A DNA stretch of 26,030 nucleotides from Candolleomyces eurysporus (GCA_027579435.1 JANBPK010001592.1:1-26030); one strand, 5' to 3'; positions 9,505-19,700 are shown, numbered from the stretch's first letter. Notes: generated by a model not told the origin, from the letters alone. A program made the numbers and translations.

Positions 9505-9770
9505 GCAGATCGTCGGTTTCTGATTTATGCATCTTTCACCACGTCGTTTACATTTAACCACTATTTCACTTTGTTCTGGTAACCCTAGTTAAACTATCAC
9601 TTTCGGTCCGCATTGCCTTGACTCATACGCATAGTTATTTACATCTTGATTGTGTCCATGTCTCCTCTCTATATCCGTTTACTATTTCCACCTAGATATA
9701 TTCTTTCTATGTCCTAAATTACGCCTTATTCCGTGACCTTTTGACCCCTTCGACTATCGTAGCAAATCAT
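9505..9770 (+). pseudogene. CHAT-3 ghost: last codons and 3' flank only
   Basis: TCGGTTTCTGATTTATGCAT at about 9509 matches the codons for Gly-Phe/Leu-stop of the other copies, and is followed by the same T-rich 3' flank as 6940-7130 and 12781-13015. The whole gene body is absent. Together with the upstream-region remnant at 9130-9475, this shows a third CHAT locus that lost about 4 kb in one or more deletions. Confidence 0.6.
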
Positions 9771-9829
9771 TCAGCTAGTAACTCAGCTCTATTCAGGTTG
9801 GGTCACAGTCGTAAATGCCTTCGCGATGC

Positions 9830-10270
9830 AAACTAAGTTCCACAGCCTTTCCACAGATGCCTTGAGGGTCACTTCCCAGACAACGCAACTTCAAACCGGC
9901 ATCAGCAACCACCCATTCCCCTCTAAATGCGCTGAACATTACTCACTCCCTCCTCAAAGTCCGGTTCTCTAAACGTGGCGATCACCGATCACTCCCTTGG
10001 GTCTGGTACATGTGAGTTATGAACCGAGGAGCCACGGGGTGCATTACCACCAATACCTGAGCTTCGGTTCCTCCAGTTCAGTCGGGTTTGGTGCCAAAGC
10101 GGGGGTCATCAGGAACGATGAGCTCAAGCAAGACGCCCTTGAGGTATATAGACGTGTGAGTAGAAGCTTGTCTGAGAGTGGAGTTGGCAGATGAACGACT
10201 GAACGTCAAGGTGGTCGGAGTGTGTGCTAGGGTCGGAGTGTAAGACGTGGATGGATGCGCGGAATTCTAT
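9830..10270 (-). pseudogene. N-family pseudogene, copy c
   Basis: Collinear with 7300-7760. It keeps IYLKGVLLELIVPDDPRFGT (about 10090-10155, minus strand) and the upstream TRVLHIRS piece (about 10235-10255), with stops in between. The exons that lie at 7870-8150 in copy b are not recognisable here. It lies tail to tail with the CHAT-3 ghost, as copy b does with CHAT-1. Confidence 0.45.
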
Positions 10271-10889
10271 GGAGCCTGTTCGAGTCTAATTCGATTGAGT
10301 TTCTTTGAACGATGGCCTGTCTCCGAGAATCATCTGTCTTTGTCCAATATGGGAGGTGTTCGGTGTGGGGAGTGCACCGACTCTGTACTACGGACAATCA
10401 GTTCACTCACCCTACTGTGTCTCCCCCATCGCCCTTTCGGGACCCTTACCTTCCTTTTCATGGTTTCTCTTTCTCCCGTAGACTTTTCTCGAATATTCGT
10501 GGAGTATTTTAATTGCATGGCAAAGTTCGATTGGACCTCCACTTTGTTTGTACACCAATCACGTACACACTTACGGACCGCCTTATATACGCAGAGTACG
10601 AATTTCCTGGGACATCTTACCTTTCCCCCTGTATTCCCCTTCACTTGAGAAGTCGTTTCCCATTCGCGTTCGTTTCAATATAATTCGCCATTCGTTGTTG
10701 TCGTCGTCATCGCTCTCACTCTACAGTAGACATACCTTTGAATACACTCGTTTCATGGTCGCCTTACACCATTCTTGCCGCTAACAGCGACTAGGACTTC
10801 GAGCCATCGTTGTCTTGAACCCAACTCATCCCTCACTCACTTTTTCACTCACCACCGAACTCATTCTCATACATCCGTATTTTCTGTCC
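10271..10889. other. Unassigned DNA
   Basis: No gene can be supported. Overlapping open frames of 60-130 residues occur in several frames on both strands with no domain, no conserved counterpart elsewhere in the window and no convincing start context. The DNA is pyrimidine-rich on the plus strand between about 10420 and 10870. Confidence 0.4.
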
Positions 10890-11735
10890 TCGCAAGCAGT
10901 ATCCAGCTGGCCAGTACCATCCCAAACTCGACGGTCCTGGGGATACAGGCGAGGCCGACGATGTCTTGATAGTTTCTCCCATCCTCTCTTCTTGGATCTG
11001 CCCCGTTTCTCGCGACGTTCGTGTGGAAGGAGCCACGACAATGGTATGAAGTGGCGTATCAATGAGCGTGTGGATGAGGCGATCGGTTGGACGATGGGAG
11101 GACGATTTTTTGGGAGGGCGAGAGGAAGAGGGGAGAAGTCTTCCCGAGGGTATTGAGCTGTGGAGAGATGTGAATGAGTGGCGGAAGAGATACAGCACAC
11201 TGTAAGCATCTCACATAGCAAATCCTTCATTTCCAATCGTAGTAGGGAACTGGAATCCTCCGGCCTCAGGCTGTCCTTGCTGGGCCTGAGTGTAGGCGGC
11301 TCACAGGGTCGCCAAACGGTCGAGGTAGAGCTTAAATAAGGCACATACAGATGGAAAGAGACTTTTGAGCTGGAGGATGGCAGACAGAGCAGGTTATGAG
11401 ATGGATTGGCTTGGGGACAGGGACGACTGACCGACCCTAGGACAAGGAGGCTACGATATGGGTAACTTCAATCTTGACTTCTTTGGGGACGTTCTTTGCA
11501 GACTCTGAAGTGGAATCTATGAGCCTCGGTGTGAGTGAGTGAACCAATCGAGAGCCAAAGAGCAGTTCCCCTCTTCAATACACTCAGCCACTCACGTTTT
11601 CATGAGCCCTTCGTCCCTAACCACTCCATCCTTTGTTAATAAGCCGCTATAACGGTGTTTTTGGCTCTGTTCAAGTCTGGCATGCTGGTCGTAGTTGCTT
11701 GGACGAACATTTTCTCATTGAGGAGGAAGGAGATG
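10890..11735 (-). pseudogene. M-family pseudogene, copy c
   Basis: It contains, from low to high coordinate: the six-copy segment at about 10930-11035, the seven-copy element (ATACAGCACACTGTAAGCAT, near 11190), the 11350-11460 piece (ACTGACCGACC), and a 5' exon piece at about 11605-11730 that pairs with 15480-15640 and 18125-18240. The gene body beyond the six-copy segment is missing. Several frames are open for 100-170 residues but no frame is conserved through all the shared blocks. It lies immediately upstream of, and divergent from, CHAT-2. The plus-strand frame at 11633-11929 is judged a shadow of the 5' exon. Confidence 0.45.
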
Positions 11736-11933
11736 GTCGATCAGTCTACTTCTGCGTACGGCTTGGTGGCTACCTCTTGGACCAGTTCTTCCCCATTTCT
11801 GTAACATTAGCAATTGCTCTAGGGTTATCCGTGCGGTCGAGGTGGATACAAACGAGGAAGAAGATACCAAAAATGAGTCAGCAGGCAGAGCCGCGCAACC
11901 ATGCCCAAATAATCCACTGCGGTGACTAACGAA

Positions 11934-12780
11934 GTTGCTGTTTGAAATGTTCTGGGAGCTCTGTGAAACGATGTAATAAAGCCAATATTAGATGGCCTAG
12001 GATTCTCAGTAAGTGAATCTTATTTGGTATTACTCTCCCATTCTGATAGGTTGCAATTCTCATCCGAAATGGCACTCTTAAGGATCTGGTGGTGGCCAGC
12101 GGGTCCCATTTTCTCCCTTCCCCTTCACGCAGCTGGGATATACGGAGGCAAGGACACTGACAGCATTCTCAATTACGCTGTCTCCCCATACACGCCAAGC
12201 ATCACTCTCCCCGCTGATCGAGCCAAGAATGACCGCTCAATTGATCAGGACGTCTCTGGATTAAGTCTGAGAGGCCAACCAGATGTGCCTGGCCTTTCCT
12301 CAATTCCTGCAACCACAAACGAAGCTAAGTTGATCCGAAAACAGGCCAGGAAATATAGAGTGCGGGTACTGAACCCCGAAGGCAGCTGCGCTACAGTCGA
12401 CACGGCTCTTCAGCATATGGAGAGGTTCAGCTGCCTCCACCTAGCCTGCCATGCATTGCAAGATCAAAACGAGCTTCAAAGTCGATTCCGATTTCACAGC
12501 GGCTCCCTGGATCTCGAGCCAATTATTCGGAAAAATTCCAAGAATGCCGATCTCGCTTTCCTATCAGCGTGTCAAACCAGCATTGGGGAGGAGAAGCTTT
12601 CTGAGGAAGTGGTCCATTTCTATGATTACCTCTTGACCCGGCGAGTTGAAGCTGGCTGTAGCGGATTTGACGGATCGGACTCTGCCTACGCCCTGCATCA
12701 CGCCATACGGCTGAGACAGAAACTTGATGATGCCGAAGAGTCTTTGCTTGCCTGGATCCCATATGTACATTTTGGTTTCT
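11934..12780 (+). pseudogene. CHAT-2: 5'-truncated CHAT domain with internal deletion
   Basis: Homology to CHAT-1 begins at about 11934 (AV*NVLGAL*NDVIKPIL versus IVRNILRGLWKEVVKPIL) with TGA at 11943-11945 and 11964-11966. All exons upstream are missing. After the second TGA the frame is open to 12914. The old intron reads through as VSESYLVLLSHSD because no phase-preserving acceptor is left. The His motif LHLACHA (about 12435-12455) and the Cys motif LSACQTSIGEE (Cys codon 12570-12572) are kept. An in-frame deletion after VVHF removes about 31 residues (LAAGMLAAGYRRVIATMWAI and onward to about Asp-Phe), part of the CHAT core. The family stop TGA is TGG here, so the frame extends into the old 3' flank. 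A folded protease is unlikely. Confidence 0.75.
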
Positions 12781-13019
12781 GGTTTATACATCGTTCACCG
12801 CGTCGTTTGCATTCATGCTCCATTTTCATTTCATTCACCCGAGTTAAACTGCTGCATTCGGTGTCTAGTGCTTTCACTCATACGCGTATCCATGCACATC
12901 CAACTGTGTCCTAGTTTGCTCTCTATATCCGTTTATCAATTCTACCTAGGCGTATCCTCCACGTACTACCTTACTCCTCGTCCTGTACCTGTTTACACAG
13001 TATGACTATCGTAGCAAAG
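12781..13019 (+). other. CHAT-2 3' flank
   Basis: Collinear with the 3' flanks at 6940-7130 and 9515-9770 (CATGCTCCATTTTCATTTCA, CTCTCTATATCCGTTTATC, ACTATCGTAGCAAA). It is nominally coding here until 12914 because the stop is lost. Confidence 0.6.
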
Positions 13020-13375
13020 CTCAAGCTCCACATCGCCTATCAAACAGGGCAACCTCAAAGCTGCATCGACAATTGCTCATTCCCCTCCATCCGTCCGTAC
13101 GTCCGATCACCACGTCCAAGCTCATCCCCCTTTGGTACCCCACCAAGTACTTCCCTGGTAGTAGGTGAAATAGGTGGACCCCGCCCATCAAACACAACCC
13201 GATCCCTTATAGTAGCCGTGAATGATGACTGACCGAGAATCTGATTCAATCTTTGTCTATTCGTCGAGGCATTCAGGATCCGAAGTGATATGGAAGAAAC
13301 ACGACTACGTCCGGAGCTTTGTTAGTTGACGGAAATGATAGGCCCGACGATGACTCTGCGAACGACGCTTAGGTT
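13020..13375 (-). pseudogene. N-family pseudogene, copy d (internally deleted)
   Basis: 13020-13230 matches 7265-7500 and 20040-20250. On the minus strand it reads FDGRGPPISPTTREVLGG and GDELGRGDRTYGRMEGN. 13250-13375 matches about 7860-7980 and 20620-20750. The GLFVELIVP segment that lies between these in the other copies is absent, a deletion of roughly 350 bases. The ORF at 13055-13249 is a remnant of the conserved frame. It lies tail to tail with CHAT-2. Confidence 0.45.
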
Positions 13376-13489
13376 CAGCGGACTTCATGCAATGGTTCCT
13401 ATATCTAAAAATCGAAAGAAAGGTGAAGAGAGCAGACGAGAGAACTCGCGGATCAATCATACTGAACGAGATTTACCCTCCGTTGGAGC

Positions 13490-13794
13490 AACCTAGTCGA
13501 GGGTGAGCGACCAGCCTGCCAACGAAATTCATCATCAACGAAACCGGACGAGAGTTGATTGAAGCTGCTCACGAATCGAATCGTTCCGACATCAACCGCG
13601 AACATCCGAGACAAATGAACACAGTGCTGGAGGAGTCAGCGTTAGCAGGCACCCCAAGTCTCGCATGGTGCGCAGGTCATGGCCGCTGAAATTCGGTGAC
13701 TTAGACGAGAACTTGCGAAGCTCGAGCAAAAAAGCAAAGAGAGGACTAACAAGGCGCAGAAATATACCAGCTTCGACATCTCTCCAGGGAGGGT
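13490..13794 (-). repeat. 3' flank of M-d, repeated downstream of M-g
   Basis: Matches 22935-23196 over several blocks: GACCAGCCTG, CATCAACGAAACCGGACG-like sequence, GATTGAAG and CACGAATCGAATCGTTC. It follows the presumed M stop codon in both places, so it is probably the conserved 3' flank of the M gene. No gene is seen in it. Confidence 0.5.
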
Positions 13795-15800
13795 TCACGA
13801 GACTACTGCGTAGAGGTCTTTTGTCTGTTTTTGGAATTCGCCGAGCGCTATGTCAGCGAAAGGCTGATGCATTCGCGGACGGATACGAGAGAATACTCGA
13901 GATGTNGGGGGGAGAGAAGAAAAGGAGGTATCCAGGGAGGCAAAAAGAAGAATGAAAAAAAAAGTCGAAAAGCAAACGACATGAACGAAACAAACCTTCG
14001 CCTTCCTCTCGACACCCTCGTCCAATCGCAGCGAGCGGTATACGCCCTGAGCCTAATTCGGGCTCGCGGTAGTGTTGGAAGAGGAAGATGACGGACGGGA
14101 TTTGGTAGACAATATGCGTCACCCTGGGTTATGTTGAATTAAGAGATACCCATCGATCGTTGGGTGCGCAGATGTAGATTGATGGTGCAAAGAATCAAAT
14201 GTCGATAAATCCGTGAGGCCGATGAGGGCAATGGCGACGGCGATGGCTGAGATGAAAATCGTCGAATCGGTACTCCGAGGAAGATAGACACGTGTTCGAA
14301 TGCTGGAGGAAGAGCGAGAAGCAAAGGAAGGAATGAGAACGAAGGTAGAATATCAGAGATAAGGAAAGAGCACGTACCATTGACACGCAGCGAGCTGAAC
14401 GTTCACATTCCCCCAGTCTCGTGTAGTTGGGTACGAGCGCTAGTGTGGCGATACCGTGAACTGTGACGAGGAGAAGCGACATCAGTCAAAGTTCGAGAAG
14501 AAACAATACCTGGCAGAATGGAGGGAGAATGGACAACAGGAAACTCAGGGCCCTGCTCCACTGATGGGAGTAGGGGCGAGAATCTCCCCAACTAATCTGC
14601 CACTCTGGAATGAAAAAGGTGCGATAAAAGAACGTACTATCTGGACCCAACCTTAGCCCGCTCCCGAAGCCAACCGCCACAGGCCGGTCACACTCGCAAG
14701 CGCTGCCATCGCAAGTGTTGCCTCTTGCAAATTGATGTCCGTAGTCTTCGTCCGAGTGAGAAATAGTACGACAGCTTTGACCACCCACCCAGCTGCTGCC
14801 GTCCCAAACTCGACGTTCCTGAGGGTATAGGCGAGGCAGACGACGACGTCTTGATGACTTTTCCCATCTTCTCCTCTTAGCCTTGCCCTGTTCTGTGCGA
14901 CGTCCGTCTGGTGGGAGCTATGAGATAAGTACGGAGCCGTGGATGGACGAGCGTGTGGCTGAGCTGACCAGTTGAAAGATCTGAGTGACGATTGTTGGGA
15001 GGGAGGGGGTCTCGAGCTGTNGGGGAATTATGAAGAACAAGAATGAGTGGCGAAAGGGATATGACGCGCTATAAACATCGCACCTAACGCCTCCTTCGTC
15101 CCCAGTCGCAGCAAACTGAAAGTCTGGCCACTCGCTATGCTGCATAACGTTGGTGATGGACAATATGGGCACTCTCAGAGGAGGCTTCGCGCTGAGGCGT
15201 CGAGCCATCGAGAGAGATTTTGGATAAGTACAATTAAATAGGGGGACTGAGTTTGAGGAGGGCGGACGGTGCAAGCTGCGAGCCTGGCTAGACCGATGGA
15301 TTAGGTGTGTCAGTGAGGGGGAGGATTGACTGACCGTAGAATAAGAACTCACGATACGGGCGTCTTAAATATGAAGTCCTTGGGAGGGGCCGCTACCAGA
15401 CTCTCCAATGAAATCCGCGAGCCTTGGTGTAGGTGAGTGAGCGAGTTTGAACCAGCAATCCCCACTCACGTTCTCATGAGCCCTTTGCCCCCAACTACTC
15501 CATCCTTCGCTAACAAGTTGGCTATAACGGTGATCTTGACTCTCTTTAGGTCATACACACTGATCGCAGTCGTCTGGACGGACATTGTCTGCTCGAGGGG
15601 TAAGAGGAGATGGAGGTTCAGAGCAACTGGCAAACCGACAGCGGGTTGATGCGGTCCCAGCTTCTCCATTTGGACCAGTCGGCGCTTGGCCGACGACGCT
15701 GGGCTCGGTCAGACTTTGCGTGTTATTAGTCGCTGCCACGGGCCTTGTTCTGCACTTCATCAATGACGATGAGCTGTTACCAAGCCCTATCATATGAGAA
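13795..15800 (-). pseudogene. M-family pseudogene, copy d (near full length)
   Basis: It has every block of the family in order. On the minus strand these are: a 5' exon with MSVQTTAISVYDLKRVKITV and LLAKDGVVGG (about 15500-15600), the shared piece at 15250-15350, the seven-copy element (about 15050-15110), VEFGTAAAGWVV and LQEATLAMAAL (about 14720-14830), LALVPNYTRLGE (about 14430), a hydrophobic AIAVAIALIGLTDLSTF segment (about 14195-14245), an exon ending GVERKAKVCFVHV before a GT donor, and a last exon ending LYAVVS* at 13795. Frames between blocks do not join cleanly, and there are ambiguous bases at 13906 and 15021. It is a multi-exon, hydrophobic protein gene of unknown family. This copy is probably decayed. 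Confidence 0.45.
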
Positions 15801-16189
15801 GCTTATGAAGCTGCTTCGATCGCTCCTTACATGGGGACGTGTCTATTGAACGCGTCGCTTTCACACCAAAAACCACATCCAGGTTTTTCCTTGAGTTGCT
15901 GCCAGAGACATACGAAGGCGCTTTTGCCTTCAAATTACCTCTGCAGTAGTGAGATGATTGATATGAGCGTACTCGGTTCGTACTATGATTCCGCGAGAAT
16001 ATAACGACTGCTCGCTAAACATGAAGGAACGGGCCTCGAATATTCAAGGCGCAATTATGCGTTGATCGGTGTCAAACGATGCAGATTAGATTCTTGTCCA
16101 GGCCAACCGTTTATGCCCTCTGCCAAACAAGTCGTTATCTCATCTCAAGTCGAATCATCTTAGCTCAGATCTCACCATTTCTCGATTGG
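15801..16189. other. Unassigned DNA between M-d and the tandem duplication
   Basis: No open frame, repeat or RNA gene that I can support. A GGTTCGAAC-like string near 16191 is not a tRNA T arm. It is the start of a duplicated segment also found at about 18425 (GTTTGAACCACGCCCGAG). Confidence 0.5.
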
Positions 16190-16269
16190 CGGTTCGAACT
16201 ACGCCCTAGGTAGAACCAGAAAAAAACAGAAATATTTATTAGAGCCAGTATTTCACGACCAGGTTGGTT

Positions 16270-17095
16270 CATTCATCACCTCAACTATACGGTCTCGCTC
16301 CGAGCAGACCTCTCCCACGCCTGCTCACATCGTCGACCCAGATTTTCGGCGTCTGTGACCCCCAGAGCCTCTCCCTTCCTTGGGAACTGCATGCGTCATA
16401 CTTGCAGGGTGCTCGGGGAGAGTCTCAAATCTCACAAGGGACTCAACGAGGACGAATAGTCGTGTCGAGTTAAGCAGAACGAGAGCGTGTGCGTGGGTAG
16501 GGAGTCTAAACGACACCATACCACTGAATGGAAACCCACCTCGAAGCGGATCGCGGCAATGATGTATGGTAGAGATCCCCCGACAAAACATTCTCCCCAA
16601 TCCACCTCCTCGCATCCGCACTCATACACCTCCACGCCAGGTCGTACCTCCTGCTGCCTTCGAGTCAGGGCACTTCACCTTCTCGAACAGGAATGAGATT
16701 TCAAGACTTTCATGACCTTGAGGGAACTCAACCCGTATTGGCGCATACATGAACCGAGCGTTCTGGCGCCCCGCTGAGCAGCCAGCAGTTGCATGCACTA
16801 GTGACGGCACCCGTAGCAAAGCCTCAACCTGTCCTTGAGCCATTTGTGTTGCTCGGAAGATGATTGAGAGATAACTACAGCACCCATGACGACATCTGCA
16901 TGGCCATCAATGTATTTGGGGAGCGAGTGCACCACGACGTCGACTCCAAGAAGTAGGGGAGACGCGTAAAAAAGCAAGAGGGAAGTGTCATCGACGAGCA
17001 GGAGGGGTGGAGAAGGGTGAGAGTGGCTGTTCAACTGGGTCGATGTCGAAGCAAAGGTCGGGAGGAACGATGAGCTCAGCGAAAAGGCCCTTGAA
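16270..17095 (-). pseudogene. Cystathionine gamma-synthase/lyase-type PLP enzyme remnant, copy 1
   Basis: The minus strand reads LLLVDDTSLLLFYASPLLLG, then VDVVVHSLPKYIDGHADVVM, the Cys/Met-metabolism PLP-dependent enzyme signature around the cofactor lysine (Lys codon 16915-16917, with Pro in place of the usual Thr before it). EQHKWLKDRLRLC, AQRGARTLGSCMRQYG and SSLKVMKVL follow after a frameshift near 16770. Last come GGFPFSGMVSFRL, LLNSTRLFVLVESL and LPEHPASMTHAVP, the usual C-terminal motif. Intact enzymes of this family carry out gamma-elimination or gamma-replacement in transsulfuration. Roughly the first third of the enzyme (with the YSRxGNPT region) is missing, and TAG and TGA codons and frameshifts break the rest. 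It starts right behind M-e, so it was joined there by rearrangement. Confidence 0.75.
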
Positions 17096-17099
17096 CAAG

Positions 17100-18400
17100 A
17101 AAAGATCAAAAAGCACTCACATCAGGGATAAGGACGGAGAAGAGGACGCACCATTGACACATGACGAGCTGAAAGCCCACTTTCCCCGATTACGTATTTT
17201 GGGCACGAGCGGTAATGGCAGGATATCAAGGGCTGCGGGCTGAGCGTAAATAATCAGCGTTCGAATCCAGAAACCAGCGAGAGAGAAAGAAAAGAAGAAA
17301 ATAATCACGTTTAGTATGAAGTCTGAGCAGTCCCGGGTAAACCTGGCGTCGATGCAAAGCCTTCGGGAACGACTTTTTCGATGGCTATTTGGTGGTGCGA
17401 AAAGAAAGGTGATAATGAAACGCACCANTTGAACCCACAGCCTTCCCCTATCCAACCGCCACGGGTCCATTCTCCTTCGCCAGCGCAGCCATCACAAGCA
17501 AGATCATTAGCAACTTGACCTGCTAGCTGGGCGCTACCATACAGTCGAGGGAGACGGTGACATTGATAGCTTCTCCCATCCTCCGAGATCTTCTTGGCCT
17601 CGTCCTGTACCTTGCGGCGTTCATCCGGTGGCAGCTTAGTGGGGAGCGGTGAACGGACGAGCGTGCAGCTGAGCTGATCAGCTGGACAATGGGAGTGATG
17701 AGTTGCTGGGAGGGCGAGGAGGGGTAGAATGGTGTCGATAGTGATAGGCCGTGGAGGGGTGTGATTAACAACAATGAGCGGTGAAAGGGAGATAACGCAC
17801 CGTAAGCATCCTATCTAACGCCTCCTTCATTTCCGGTCACAGAAGGCTGGGGCTCTGGCCTCGAACCGCACTTGGTAAGCGCCATGATAGAGTCATCGAG
17901 CCACCGAGGGAGAGCTTTAATAAGGCAAAGACGAACGAATAAGGAGCTTTGAGCTTGAGGATGGCGGACAGAGCGAGTTCTGAGGCTATATAAGCCTATA
18001 AAGTAGGTGTGCCAATGAGGACAACGGAGGTGAAAAAGACCGAGAGAAAGTAGGATAAGGACACACGACGATGTGCGCGGCTTCTTAATTTCCTCTGGGA
18101 CGTCTATGATGGAATCCATGAGCCTTGCTCTGTCCCTAACCACTCCATCCTTCGCTAAAGGGCTGCCGATGACAATGTTCTTTACGATCTTCACATCTGC
18201 TATGCTGGCAGTTGCTGCTTGGACAGTCAATCTCTCATAGATCGAGGGAGAGAGGAGAGATGGATGAACAAGCAACGGTTGATGCCGACCAACCCGGCCT
18301 CCCTGGGGCTCGATCACCAACTCCCCTATTTGGACGCCATGTGGTTTAGCCGACCTGTGCCCGAGGCTGACTTCCAAGGTGAGGTTTGGGGAAACTTGTG
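17100..18400 (-). pseudogene. M-family pseudogene, copy e
   Basis: Blocks in minus-strand order: QAATASIADVKIVKNIVIGS then PLAKDGVVRD (about 18125-18235), LMDSIIDVPEEIKKPRTS (about 18070-18125), the 17945-18070 piece, the seven-copy element (about 17780-17825), RMGEAINVTVSLDC (about 17530-17580), LLVMAALAKENGPVAVG (about 17450-17505), and the hydrophobic GFWIRTLIIYAQPAALDILP (about 17215-17275). It ends at a donor-like GTGAGTGCTTTTT (about 17110), where other copies also have GTGAGTGCT. The 188-residue frame at 17811-18377 is the longest opening but runs through likely introns. The last exon and 3' flank are replaced by PLP-enzyme remnant 1. An n lies at 17427. Confidence 0.45.
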
Positions 18401-18479
18401 GTAGACTGGCTATGTGACTTAGACAGTTTGAACCACGCCCGAGTCAGAACCAGCAACAACAGAAAGATACACTGAAGGC

Positions 18480-18890
18480 TCCATCGCTATGGTACTTTGC
18501 TACCAACTTGCGTCGTTCATAAGCTACATTCCGTCAAGTGGTCTCGAGCCGAGCAGACCCGTCCAACACCTGCCTCACGTCGTCGACCAGATCTGTCTAA
18601 TTCTCAAAGCCTCTCTACCTCTCTACCTAAAGCATATTCACATGGGTTGTATTTTCCGGGTGCTTGGGGGAGACTTGACTCCTCCAAGGGACTCGGCAAA
18701 GGAGAATAGCTGCGTAGATGTGAGGAAACTGAGAGCATGAGCGTGAGAGGTGAGAGGTCATCCCACCGAATAGGAGCCCTCCTTCCAGTGGAATGACGGC
18801 AAGCGGCGAAGGTCTTGCAACGGCACTCCTCTCCAGTCCACCTCCCCGCATTGCAGAGAAGCGACACGAGAGCGAAAAGGGGATGAAGAA
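18480..18890 (-). pseudogene. PLP-enzyme remnant, copy 2 (C-terminal fragment)
   Basis: The DNA aligns block by block with 16270-16640. On the minus strand it has GGLLFGGMTSHLSRSCSQF, AAILLCRVPW, SQVSPKHPENTTHVNM (compare SLxxxxEHPASMTHA in copy 1) and DLVDDVRQVLDG near the C-terminus. The central part with the PLP lysine, present in copy 1 at 16650-17095, is missing, so the fragment joins M-f directly. It cannot encode an enzyme. The shared flank (GAACCACGCCCGAG... at 18425; GAACTACGCCCTAG... at 16193) shows that copies 1 and 2 came from a tandem duplication of about 2.2 kb. Confidence 0.6.
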
Positions 18891-18894
18891 GCAC

Positions 18895-19700
18895 TCACAT
18901 AAACAAGACAAGCCTTCACCTTCCTCTTAGCATCCCCAAGTCACTTTGCTCTAGTAACGGCCGCAAGACGTACACGCCTTGAGCCTAATTCAAGCTCACG
19001 GGATAAGGACTGAGAAGAGGACGTACCATAGGGCGAGCTGAAAGTCCACCTTCGCTGAATCGTATATTTTGGTACGAGTAATGGTGCGATACAGAGAGCT
19101 GTGAGCGGAGAGAATAGATCAGCGCTCCAATCCAGAAACCAACGAAAGAGAAAGAAAAGAAGAAAAGAAACGTGTTTAGCTGTTTGAGCAATCCCAGGTA
19201 AACCTACCATCGGCACGAAGCCTTCTGGAACGACTTCTCCCAAGGCTGTCCCCCAGTGCGAAAAGAGAGGTGAACCATCTGGACCCACACGCCTCTCCAG
19301 CCTAACCCCGACGCCCATATTCTCCTTTGCCAGTGTGATGATTTGTTGGGGGGGGCGAGGACTCGGAGGAGGGTGAGAATCATGTCGATAGTATCGGGCT
19401 GTGGTGGGATATGAGTAAAAACATGAGTGGTGAAAAGGAGATAACGCACCGTAAACATCCCATCTAACGCCTCCTTCATCTCCAGTCACAGTACTTGCTA
19501 CACCCCACGATAGAGTTATCGAGTCATCAGGGGAGAGCTAGGCAAAGACAAATACATAAGGATTGTTGACTTGAGGATGGTGGACAGAGCAAGTTCTGAG
19601 CCTGTATAAGCCTTTGAATTAGGTGTGCCAATGAGGAAGATGGAGGGGTAGACGACCGACTGACCATAGGATAAGACATGACGATGAGACTCAGTGAATG
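18895..19700 (-). pseudogene. M-family pseudogene, copy f
   Basis: Minus-strand blocks: the 19560-19690 piece, the seven-copy element (about 19435-19475; reads EALDGMFTVRYLLFTTHVF in one frame), TLAKENMGVGVRLERRVGP (about 19300-19360), LSFRTGGQPWEKSFQKASC (about 19205-19275), FRWFLDWSADLF (about 19110-19150), and VTRAK*LGDAKRKVKACLV (about 18905-18960), where the Trp of KWLGD in copy g is TGA. A GTGAGTGCT donor follows at about 18890-18899. The 10940-type segment is deleted. The opening at 18941-19489 is long (182 residues) but ends at that TGA. It could be one damaged exon or two exons with a retained intron. Confidence 0.5.

Noticed and set aside
10826..11344. 172-codon minus-strand frame over M-c as an intact gene
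   Set aside because: The frame crosses several blocks whose conserved reading frames differ, and it has no recognisable start or domain, so the length looks accidental.
11633..11929. Plus-strand 98-codon frame upstream of CHAT-2
   Set aside because: The DNA aligns to the M-family 5' exon, which is on the minus strand in copies d and e. No start context or domain was found.
16185..16230. Possible tRNA T arm (GGTTCGAAC)
   Set aside because: The flanking bases do not form the 5-bp T stem, no D or anticodon arm is visible, and the string is explained by a duplicated flank also seen at 18425.
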